This document shows, piece by piece, positions 47,008 to 58,400 of a DNA stretch of 64,000 nt. Positions within the stretch are counted from its first letter, which is position 1, and each line of letters begins with the position of its first letter. The stretch is taken from positions 11,213,501-11,277,500 of the forward strand of contig NC_085129.1 of NCBI RefSeq assembly GCF_030269925.1, given 5' to 3'. The stretch is from Bombyx mori (taxonomy: Eukaryota > Arthropoda > Insecta > Lepidoptera > Bombycidae). The notes below the pieces were generated by a model. It was not told the origin of the DNA and ran no database searches. It worked only from the letters and a program-made list of their open reading frames with translations. A program made the position numbers and the translations under genes.

Positions 47008-47268
47008 TCCTTTTTTTCCTACCTATGCTGATAGCCTTGAGAGGCTATTTCAGTTTCTCCTTGACGTGTAGGTGAACTCATGGGGCTCAAACCTGAGTGT
47101 TTTTAACACTGGCCCTAGCAAGAGCAGTGCTGCGCAGAATCTACCACCGGATCGGAAACGCGACCCACTGAGAAGATCCGACGAGAAACTTAGAGGGAGT
47201 CTATGGGTTAATTTACTCGTCGAGCCCTTCGTCGCAAGCGACGGATTCGGTGAGGACGGTGACAGGAA
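47008..47268 (-). mobile_element. Jockey-like LINE 3' end
   Basis: T-run, CCTACCTATGCTGATAGCC, GAATCTACCACCGGATCGG, GACCCACTGAGAAGATCCG. Truncated in the 3' UTR. Confidence 0.85.
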
Positions 47269-47557
47269 TACGAGTGAAAACGGTAAACTTATATAACGTT
47301 TTAGCTGCGGAAAAATGAGCTAGAAGTACTTCTGAAGGTTTTACTTCTACTGCATGTGAACGTACAAATGTTTATTTAAATCCTATTGCTGTTTCTTCAT
47401 TTGAAAAAAAAATCTAATTTGCATTGCCCATTCCCCCGTTTTCTTCTGTAAATGTGTACAAGTTTGTATATTTCTTTACAGAATACAGGTCGTTGAAGTC
47501 TTTGATAATGTCCTGCTCTCTCTTTTTTTTTCGGTAACTCGCTGTATTTTTGCTGTA

Positions 47558-47870
47558 TTTTTTTTTTTTTTTTTTTTTTTTATTGCTTAGATTGGTGGAC
47601 GAGCTCACAGCCCACCTGATGTTAAGTGGTTACTGGAGCCCATAGACATCCACAACGTAAATGCGCCACCCACCTTGAGATACAAGTTCTAAGGTCTCAA
47701 GTATAGTAACGACGGCTGCCCTACCCTTCAAACCGAAACGCATTACTGCTTCACGGCAGAAATAGGCAGGGTGGTGGTACCCACCCGCGCGGACTCACAA
47801 GAGGTCCTACCACCAGTAAATCACAAGAGGTCCTACCACCAGTAATCACAAGAGGTCCTACCACCAGTAT
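47558..47870 (-). mobile_element. Bm1 SINE with triplicated 5' end
   Basis: A T-run of about 23 at the left, the standard Bm1 minus-strand body, then three tandem copies of the TCACAAGAGGTCCTACCACC end starting at 47795, 47821 and 47846. Confidence 0.9.
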
Positions 47871-48239
47871 TTCTACAAAAGAGTAACTTCAATATATTGG
47901 ACAGCTTTGAAATGGAGAAAACTAGCTCCGTTTAATAAGACGTCGTACGTTTCCAGGGAACACTCAAGTGGGAGTCGTGATCACGGGTGCCTACGAAATT
48001 ATCTAGCTTTTATCTTATCGAGTTTAACAATAAGTAAAACGTTCGTACATTGTGCCGTTGAAATAATGTAGTCTTACAGTAATAGCGTATCTGTCTATAT
48101 AAAGTCAATGGGAAAATCCCGTTAACATTTTCTCTAAGTGTGCGTCGTTGAATTACCAATTACAAATCACAAGAAACACTGACTAGTTTCAAAAGTGACG
48201 TAAAACGTATTCACAAGGGCTGTTTGTTTTTTTCTAAAT

Positions 48240-48370
48240 ATCACCTTATAAGGCAATTGATGATGTGGTCCATCAGACGTTACAGGAATTCCTAAACATG
48301 AATGTTTCTATGCACCTTGAAACATAAGGTAAAAAATAGTCTTAATACCATTCAAATCGGAACGTATGAC
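48240..48370 (-). mobile_element. Old Bm1 fragment
   Basis: GTGGTCCATCAGACGTTACAGG, CACCTTGAAACATAAGG and TTCAAATCGGAACGTATGAC follow minus-strand Bm1 order with heavy decay. Confidence 0.45.
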
Positions 48371-48487
48371 TCAGAAAAACGCCGGATGGAAGTATTGATT
48401 TTACCAACTTAATATCTCGGTTTTCCGGGTTAGAGCATGCCTCGGACATTCCAGGTTCCAATTTTCATCTTCTTGCGAAGTTGTGCT

Positions 48488-48785
48488 CGATGATCCGCTG
48501 TTCTGTCACCAGTAACATTCTGTCCGCACTTCGGTCATATTGCCCGCCGACAGTCAGATAACTTGGACAAAGTGTTTGTGACGGGCAAAGTAGAAGGAAA
48601 GAGACCCCGCGGCCGATTACCTAGCCGTTGGTGTGATCAAGTAACCGCTCTAACTGGGTTGCCAGTCGCAACCGCCATTCGAGCAGCTGAGGACCGGACG
48701 AGATGGAAACAGCTCACGAGACAGGCAACGGTCAAGTTTCAGGGACACGACCTTCAGCAATGAAGAAAGCGACGAAGAAGAAGAA
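48488..48785 (+). mobile_element. Non-LTR retrotransposon C-terminus with GAAGAAG tail
   Basis: The frame reads HFGHIARRQSDNLDKVFVTG, KVEGKRPRGRLPSRW and DQVTAL, the classic C-terminal text of RTE-like and related non-LTR polymerases, ending at TGA 48761-48763. It is followed by ACGAAGAAGAAGAA rather than poly-A. The frame is open; upstream parts are missing. Confidence 0.72.
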
Positions 48786-49139
48786 TATCTCGGAATAGCG
48801 AGCAGTTGTAAAATGAACGAAATAACTTATTACTTTGCTTTATTGGGTAAATAAATAGTAATTGAGAAATATACGAAATAAATAAATATAAAAAAAAGAA
48901 TTGCATTTATTAAAAACAACATACTACACGTATTGGAAAAGAACAAACTGTCTTCTAGAGTTAAAACTTCATTCCGAGTCGTTGGGAAAGTTATGACCGA
49001 AAATGTTTATGAAGGACTACTTGAATAAAAAAGACGCTTGGCCCACAACAAAGAACACTTCAATGTCTTTTGAATGAAATGCCTTCGTCAGATTTAAAGA
49101 CGATATAAAGATGTGCCTATATAATTTAAAATGTTACTG

Positions 49140-49255
49140 TGGCGGTAGCTATCATACAACACACGATATTTGACAGATGCGCGAATCTCGATTACGACAT
49201 TTTCAAGTTATGGTTGCATACAAGTTGCAAACATTTGGACCGTCGGTATCATAGA
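49140..49255. repeat. Unclassified dispersed repeat, copy 2
   Basis: CATCATACAACACACGATA-like text, GACAGATGC, TTACGACATTTTCAAG and GGACCGTCGGT match the repeat at 13283. It is cut at its right side by the next element. Confidence 0.55.
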
Positions 49256-49264
49256 CCTATATAG

Positions 49265-49646
49265 TTCCGGGTGATGGAAGGCCGGCTATCCTCGACCCAC
49301 GCTGGTTCTGACCCAGCGGGGTATTCCGTAGGATAGCTCACTCTAACCGGCGCCATCTAGGCGGGCTCCGGATAGCCTGCCGACCGAGAGGGCTGGTGGT
49401 CGTGGCGCCGACGACCGCCAGTCCGGCGTCCCGAGGGGGAGGGTGATGGGAGAGATGTGCTCCGCACTAAACACTTCACTTTCCCCCCTTTGCCTTTTCA
49501 TGAGTTCTGTCTCATGTGAGGTTTGGACGTTGGTTGTTGAGCGACAGGAGGTTTTAGTCGGTTCGACTCCGACATGCTCCGCCCGCCGTCCCCAGTGGAG
49601 GGCGGAAGTCCGGCGATTTCCTCCTGAACAAAAAATAAAAAAAAGG
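49265..49646 (+). mobile_element. GC-rich retroelement 3' fragment with perfect 9-bp target duplication
   Basis: CCTATATAG at 49256-49264 and 49647-49655 brackets a 382-bp GC-rich insert that ends in an A-rich tail. The text TTTTAGTCGGTTCGACTCCG, CGCCCGCCGTCCCC near the 3' end is typical of R1-clade LINE 3' UTRs in Lepidoptera (class from memory, so inference). A 40-base block (GCTGGTTCTGACCCAGCGGG) recurs at 61275-61315. Confidence 0.72.
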
Positions 49647-49659
49647 CCTATATAGTAGG

Positions 49660-52284
49660 GACACGACATATTGTTCTATACGTACAATTGCTTATATAAA
49701 TAGCACCCATTTTGAAGGCACACACATAAACATATATCTATCTCGTTCTTACTCAGCACTTTAACTCGCAGGAAAACAATATAACAGTATTTCAGTGCGT
49801 ACATAAAATGAAACATGAATATACGTAAATGTCTCCGTCTCCGTCTAATGAGGCCGAAAATCCGCCATGTTTAGCGCGCCAAATGTCATTGTCACGTCAG
49901 TTCGGCCGTCTGTTTTGGGTTGTACATTATTTATTGGCTTTGATATCGATTTAATATGATTGCTTATATAAAATTTCTAGTTTTATCATGCTTAAAACAT
50001 ACAAAAATAATAATTAAAACATATTTTATAGGATCTCAAGAAAGTCGATGCCCCAAAACTATTATCTATATATATTTAAATTCATTATGGAGCCCTCATC
50101 CGAAAGATAGATTATAAACTTAATATATTTGAATCCGAAATATCGGACACCATTTTTCAGTCGGAATCTATTCATCATGGCACTAATCATAAATACCTCT
50201 TTAAAATATGTCATCAAAACATATTTAGACATTCTGTTTAGATATTTCGGGAAAAAGCCTACCGACAAAATCTCTTCGGAACTATTTAAATAAAATAGTT
50301 TTATTCCGCAGTGAGTAAAACACTATTGTAAATTCATTAAATATATATAAATAAGTCACAAGGAATGACGTTTGGAATTTCATTAACGAATAAATGTTCT
50401 GTAGGTGTTTTTTTTATCAGGCGGTCCCTTGATAAATTATAATTTGCGTGCGGTGCGATAGTGTGGTGCACCTTCCTTGAGGTGCGCTGCGGTAGTGTGT
50501 TACGGACTTTAGAGTCAGCAAAACAATTAAAATAGATTGTAATAGTCTAAGAAAAACACGTACTCAAAATACGATAACATTCAGCATGCTAGAAATGGGC
50601 TGATGGCACTGTACTATGCCATATCTATAAGTTTTGCGGCAAACGACAACTTTATAAAATCAGTGTAGCAAATTTTAAAAATCGTCATATCGTTTACTTG
50701 GAAAATTTGAAGCACGAACTCGTCTTAGATTTCACATAATATCTAAATCACATCATCTTTGCACATAACAATATACATACTTACTTCCTATTAAAGTATA
50801 AATTCTACAAATACATTCAAACTCAACAATATTTAAAATAAAATAAGCCAAGCACGTTTATCGATAAAACCTACTAACATTAAAATCTTCTGGGCAGCAC
50901 TAAAACCGCCATGTTTTGTGGCCAGATGACGTCACAGTGGCACGAATTTTTGGTTGACGTTTCATTTCCATAGGTTTCCTACTTCAGTGGTCGGTATACT
51001 GAGCAATTTCACCCGCTCGATGGAAGATCTTCCCTTTGTCGCTAAACCTCTCAAACTTATTAAAACTGTTTGATGGCTTATCACTATAAATACGATGCAC
51101 ACCTAATCATTAGTTGATCATTCGTTAAGCTAATATATGATATGTAAGGATCTTAGGAAACCGTTCTCGAGAAAGAAGACACTTTATTTACGCAGAGCAC
51201 GCAATGTAATATAATTTAAATCAGTTAAAGCGCAAGGTCAATGGCTTTAAATGTAATCCACCGGTATTTGCTTTAGGTTGTATAGTAGAAATGTATAGGT
51301 ATGGTAACTCGTAAAACTAACTAAGAGGTATACAAAATCTTTCTGTCTCCGCAACTTGAATTGTCATCCGATTCTGAGCTATTTAATAATTTTAAGTTAG
51401 AATTAAAATCAGTTATAAAATTCGATTCAAACACGCAGGCTAGCACAAAAAACATGATAATAAGCAAGCCATTTTCAACGGACTTCTATGCACGGGAGTC
51501 TATACAGGAAAATCGAATATAGGTGACTTTCTGGATGCATCTCGAGTATAACTAGTGACAGGTCTGATATGTTGTTATCGTTCAGAAATCATCTTCATAA
51601 TGAAATATATAAAATCATTGAATTATCTTTACGAATATATAATTTGAAACGACAAACATTAAGATGTTCAAAACTAGTTCTTTGTAACTTGTTTTACTAG
51701 ACTTATGTGCAACTACAGGGCTACCAACTGTAAATGAATAATCATGTCTTTAGTAATATATTAAATTTATATTGAGATCAAATATTGCTTAGAGAGCTTT
51801 TTCAAACAACGAAGAGCTAATCTATATCTGTCGTAAATCAATCCTATGATTTAAGACTGAATACATATTTGGAAAGCTGTTACTTGCGATAAGTAGTTTT
51901 AAAAGGTACGAGTGTAAGCGTGCATAGACGAAAATTAAAACGATAAAGTTTCGATAAAATAATGAATGCAAAGGAAATATAATTTTTTATATAAATTTAG
52001 AACCAATGCATATTTTAGTCATGCCTGCTTTGTTGTTTGGGTATTTATTCAAATCTAAAATAATACTTGAGTGAAAAAAAAAAGTGGTCGAATTATTTTG
52101 TTTTTCGTTACGTAAGCTATTTAATTTTTAGAACGACACGTATTTTTACTATTAGCAATCATTAAGTACCATTATATGACTTTCGCAATAAAAGACATGA
52201 AAAAACAAGTTGAATAATTCACGATAATTAATTAACATCAACCCTATCACGGGGAATATTCACCTTTGCGTCCGTCGCGTTGCT
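49660..52284. other. Intergenic region upstream of gene C
   Basis: AT-rich apart from two small patches with CCGCCATGTTT (about 49863 and 50907). Only the repeat at 50986 is assigned. No exon supported. Confidence 0.45.
50986..51050. repeat. Unclassified dispersed repeat, copy 3 (second half)
   Basis: GAGCAATTTCACCCGCTCGA and TGGAAGATCTTCCCTTTGTC match the right part of the repeat at 13283-13470. Confidence 0.5.
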
Positions 52285-52294
52285 TATATATAAA
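52285..52294 (+). promoter_or_regulatory. TATA box of Kazal gene C
   Basis: TATATATAAA lies 107-116 bases before the ATG. GGCAGTAACC about 30 bases on resembles an arthropod initiator, placing the start near 52319. Confidence 0.65.
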
Positions 52295-52400
52295 CTTACC
52301 CAGCTGTAGGATAGTTGGCAGTAACCGAACGACTCGCACGCAGCTTACGTGTACGTAAATTGAAGCAAAAGTGATTTCAATTCTGCATTTTCAAGAAATA

Positions 52401-55400
52401 ATGGATAAATTAGTAGTATTTTTCCTTTTCGGTGAGTTCTTCTTCTGTATTATTATGATTGTATTCCTAGATTTTTTGTTAAGTGTTTTTTTCATTTATA
52501 GCTTCTAAGTGGATAATTGCATTGATGGCTATAAAGTTTTTGTGAACAGTAAGAACAAGTTTTAATGACATTTGGCGGGTCGTTCTCAATGCATTATTAT
52601 TTTTATTTTTAAAGCATAGTTTTGTTTGCTTACGATTGGTATGATTGATAATTTAAGAAGCAATATTATTAATATAAATGACTAATTGTGTTACTTTGAA
52701 ATTTAAGGATTGTCCGATTTTATTCTATAAAGGACAGGGTAGTTTACACTGATAGTTTTATTTGCAGTTTAAGAACGAAATTGAAAACATATACACATTT
52801 ATGATAAAATTGATGCATTCGTAAATAACTATAAGATATTTTGAAGTCGTCGTTGGAAGTTTGTCATCTCCTTTAGGACTTTCTTGGTGTATATACGTAA
52901 ATTTTACACTATTAGACAAATTAAAAGAAAAACTAAGACATTTTCTAATATCAGTAGTTAGTAGGAAAAGTTAATTTTGAGATCCACAATTTTTTTATTA
53001 GGTAGGTAAATTAGGTAGATAGTTTGAATCAGAAAATAGATGGTATCCTATGGAATTAAGCTTTCGACATACGAAGGTGGTTACCACTTTGTGGTGGTTA
53101 ATGAGTTCTCCTTCGCGTTTAAGCTAGCAAAAAGTATATGAATCCATATCAACTAATAAACATTATATTACAATTTATATCCATTTAAATTAGTCGTTCC
53201 TTTTTATTATCCTTGCGAAGCGTTATGGTAAAAGACAAGTAAATAAAATAAAAAAATGTTTTATTATGTCTTGAAGATTACGAAAAACGCGTTTAACAGG
53301 TTAATTAATTATATTGAATTGATGGATCATATTGTAATCGCTTCTTTGATCACGTTGTCTGAGTTTTTTTAAATAAATTAGTAATTTGTTTTTTTTCCAT
53401 GATATGTTTTTTATATTTTTTATTGCTACAGTAGGCGGATCAGCTCACGGCCCACGAGGTCACTGGAGCCCATAGACATCAACCACGTCAATGCCGCCAC
53501 CCATCTTGAGACATGAGTTCTAAGTCTCAGTTTTTACAGTATAACAGCTGCGCCACCCTTCAAACTGAAACGCATTACTGCTACACGGCAGAAATAGGCA
53601 GTATGGTGGTACCCGCCCGTTCGGGTTCACAAGAATCACAAGACGTCCTACCACCAGTATTTACGCAAATTATAATTTTTGCAGGCTTGATTTTTATTAT
53701 ACGATGTTGTTCACCGTGGAAGTCACTCGTAAACATATTATGTTAAGTACGTATTTCATTAGAAAAATGAATACCTGCGTGCGGGTTCGAACACCAGCAG
53801 AGTTGCATCGATCGATACCCGTGCAACGGGCGTCGTATTTTTAAGGCCACGATGACTTTAAATCATCGCTTAATATGTTCACTCTTGTCAAGTCCTTACG
53901 GATCTATCTGATACAATAACTCTTGCATTAGACGCCTTCAGCTCTGAGGCTAGGAGCAGATTTAGGGACCGTATTCGTCGAACTCGGGAAAGAGTTCGAC
54001 GTGCAACCTAACCCTTGCATCGGCCGGCTGGATCTTCTCAGCGGGTCACCATTCTGTTTCGATAGTAGATTCATTCGCGAAGCAGCTGCTCTTGAGTTAT
54101 TAGCTTTCCTTCGGAGGCTCTCGGGTGGCTGTTAGCTAATCCAATCCCTCATGACTGAGCCTTTGCTCGCCCACCTGTCCTGGTGAATTAGGAAAGGCCT
54201 CTGGGCCACCAGTAATCCATAAATCATAAAAAAAGATAGACGATCGAACCAAGCGGCTGTTGGTAGGTGCCAGGTGGTTACGTCGGTACAAATCTAAGCT
54301 TTCTACGTAATCTTTACTATTGGTTGTAGGACCTCTTGTGAATCCGCACGGGTAGGTACCACCACCCTGCCTATTTTCTGCCGCAAAGCAGTAATGCGTT
54401 TCGGTTTGAAGGGTGGGGCAGTCGTTGTAATTATACTGAGACCTTAGAAGTCATATCTCAAGGTGGGTGGCTGCATTTGCGTTGAAGATGTCTATGGGCT
54501 CCAGTAACCACTCAACACCAGGTGGGCTGTGAGCTCGTCCAACCAGCTATGCAATAAAAAAAAGGCGCATAAGTAGATTGCTGTCTCCCATAACACAATT
54601 TCCCAAAGTCTCCAATGAAAACAGATCAGTATTCAATCTAATTTTAATTATAATGTTTTATTATGCTCTTTATTCGTTGTCAATTAAAGGCCATAAACAT
54701 TTAAAGGCCGTTTTAATTTTATTGTTATTTTATAGGTTTGGTTTTATTTTCTACTTTCTTAATCTATTGTTTCGAAAATTTCGTACTATAAAAAAATAAA
54801 TTGTATTTTAATTACGCCTCGAATTAGACTCGTAAAAATAAAAGTACGCACTATCTTTATTTTAATTAAATTTTCACATCCTGTCAACTTGTCATATCTA
54901 CTAATAGATACCTTGAGTTATACGAGCCCGCATATATTACGTGTAGGTACATATATTAAGTACATACCTCCATCCTCCTTATTTCTGCTACAAAGCACTC
55001 ATATGGTTTTCCTTCAACGAGAAACAAACAAATAAGATATATTTTATCATATATAGGTAGTATATATGTTTTTTTTCTTCTTAGATGGGTGAACGTGCTC
55101 ACAGCCCACATGGTGTTAAGTGTTTACTGGAGCCTATAGACATTTACGACGTAAATGCGCCACCCACTTTGAGATATAAGTTCTAAGGTCTCAGTATAGT
55201 TATATGTCTTCATGTCTTAATGTTCGAAATTCGGGTTGTCACATGCATGGCCTCCGGTGGTCACTTAAAACCAGATGGCCAATGAGCTCTTCTGCTCATC
55301 TCGAGTAATAAAGAAAGAGCGTGCGTATTACCTATCGCAAATAATAATGTAACGTGTATCACTTAAGCCTTCAGTTACCATAATACAAACTGTTGACTTA

Positions 55401-58400
55401 AACTTATTATTTACTTGAAACTTATTATTTACTAAACAAATATAGGACCTGCAAATGTTTTGTGCAAAGCTTAGTTGTGTGTTCAACATCGATATGTTTT
55501 GAAAATTAAACACGGAATTCCCAATGTCGCGATAACTGGATTTTTATGAATTAAAAAATATTATTTCAATAAACATTATCCTCATTTAAAAACACGTTCC
55601 GTTTTCAAAATGTTTAATATTAATATTAGGTTTTTTTTTTATAAACAGAGATGTATTTAAATAAATTGTTGTAGCGCGTGCATATTTAGTAAATGTAGAT
55701 TTTGCAAGAGGGCCACTTTTATTTAATATCTACATATTAATACGTGAAGCAAAAACTTTGTATCCCTTTTTACGAAAATTGCGCGGACGGAGAAGTATAA
55801 AATTTCCCATACTTATAGAGAATATAGAGAAGGAGTGCACAATGCTCATTTTTTTTTTTAAATAATGCATAAATCATACATTAAATCAATAAAGAAAACA
55901 TTACTCACACTACCGTGTATTTGACACACACACACATGTAGGTACATATACTCTTTGTTTATTGTTAAACTTTAGTTTGTCAAAAATTATGGTCAAATTG
56001 AAAATAGGTTAATATTGTTTATCTTTAATATTATTTGTCTATAGTGTAGTCTTGGCGAAATCTGTGATTATAGAAGTATAATAGTCTTTGACAATATAAC
56101 CATAATAATGTTCAAGCTTCGATCAACAATAGTAACTGTTGATCGAAGTGTTCAAGCTTATAATTTCAATTAATTATAGTCGAATTTCGACTACTGCGGG
56201 ACCACTAGTAATTATTAAAACTCAAATTTTCAAAGATGACGACCTAGCCAAACAGCAACCGCAACATGACCCGATCGTTTTGTCTTCTAAAACAATATGA
56301 CAAAAAATAAATTGAGTTTCCAAAGTTTAGGAATAATTTTATAGCATTTTTTTAATTTTGGCAAATAGTACGTTAATCTAACCTCCTTTATTTAAAAACG
56401 ATTTTTTTTTATGGCATATTAAATGTGTTTTTATAATTGATTGAAACTACTTTTAAGGTTTAATTCTTGACCATGAAAATCCTCATGTGTTCGAAACTCC
56501 GGGAATAATAAAATGAAAATAATATAGGCGAGATCAAACTGTAAAACTGTTGTTATAATTATGTCTAAGACTTGCGAATATCATAGAAACTTGAAATGAA
56601 CAAACTTATTGTATACCCAGTTAATTAATTTACTAAGATTACTTTTGATTTTCGTTATTACCAACTGAAAGTAAAATTACAGATGCTTAACTAAGTAAAG
56701 TAAAAAATACGATCATCAGTTCTGTCACATTCTTATTTAATTTAAATTTCGTAAACTGCCCAGAAATGTGGTTTGATTTTTATATGTTTTTCTTTTACCG
56801 TCTTGCCAACAGCAATCATAACTAACGTGTTATGTATGAGCGTAAGGAACAAGCGTCAGTCGAATGATGATGATGACGTTCTCGATGACCGCTATGGCTG
56901 GGAGCTTACCACCCGGCCTCCAAGGCAGTTCCCTGGGCAAGGATTTTTCCCCGGTCTATTCCCCGGCCAGGGTCAGTTCCCAGGACAACAGCAACGTTTA
57001 ACTACGACTCGGGCTCCCAACAATCTGTAAGTGAATTTAGAACACATGTAATCTGACACCGACTAGTTCGTACAAATAAAAGTCAAAAAGTGTCGTGACA
57101 AGTAGATAATGAGCTACGAAATCTTCAATTTTAAATGGCATTGGGGTAACTTTGTCGTGGGCCAAAACAAATGAAATGTCTTCATTTACCGATTTGTTCA
57201 ATATTTGTGTTTGATTATTCTAAATGAGCAATCGCCTATTTTCTGCCGTCAAACAGTTATGCCTAAAGAGTGGGGCAGACATTCTGATTTATGTAGAACT
57301 TTGAACGCATGTCTCGAGCTGAATGGAGGCTTTTGCTTTGTTGATGTCCTTAAAGTCCGGTAGCCTTGATACAAGGTGGATCATGAGTTCGTTCGTTTAA
57401 AATTGCTTACTGGTGGTAGGACGTATTGTGAGTCCGCACGGGTAGGTACCACCACCCCGCCTATTTCTGTCGTGAAGCAGTAATCCGTTTCGGTTTGAAG
57501 GGCGGCGCTGCCGTTGTAATTATACTTGAGACCTTAGAACTTATATCTCAAGGTGGGTGGCGCATTTACGTTGTAGATGTCTATAGGCTTCAGTAACCAC
57601 TTAATACCAACCAGGTGGGCTGTGAGCTCGTTCACCCATCTAAGCAATAAAAAAAACATTAATTTTATATGTATCGTCTTACAGGGGCACCACCACAATG
57701 TCGCCTGCAATTCAACAATGCATTCGTAGCTGCCCAGTAACCGCTGAGTACAATCCAGTTTGTGGCACTGATAATATAACTTACAATAACCCTGGAAGGT
57801 TGACGTGTGCTCAGGCGTGTGGAATCAGTAAGTACAGAAAAACAAATACTTTCAGTTATGTGTCAAATATTAATAGAATTTGTTTTCCGGGTTCGTGAAA
57901 GAAAATTATGACTAATCCAATTATCGCATTGATACTTTAATATTTCATGCATAAAAGTGCACTCCACTAAGTGTACGTGTTTATGAGAATATGAGTAATC
58001 GAAATGAATGAAACTGTATTGAACAAGCACATCAAAATAAAGTTCACGGCTAACATGAACAATCTTTGCGTTCAATAATATTAACACGTTTAAAAACCAG
58101 TCAAATTTTTATTCAAAAGTTCAGCAATGACAACAACTTGAATGTGACGTAATAGTGTTCAATTGGAATTATATATTTTGTTCTTAGTCACAGAAACTTG
58201 TATATATCGATACTAATATATAAATCTACAGTGGTATTTACGGATGTTCCGTTATAACTACTGAACCATGCATCCGATTAACTTGAAACTTGGTATCCAT
58301 GTAGAAAATACATATACTTAATGGATAGGCTAATATTTATATGAGCGTTGGACTCCCTTCACCAGTTGCGGGGGCGTTAATTATGAGAATCTTTGCGGGG

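Noticed and set aside
49443..49655. Possible tRNA gene or small gene around GGTTCGACTCC
   Set aside because: No cloverleaf or A box at the right spacing; the segment is inside an insertion with a target duplication and A-rich tail.
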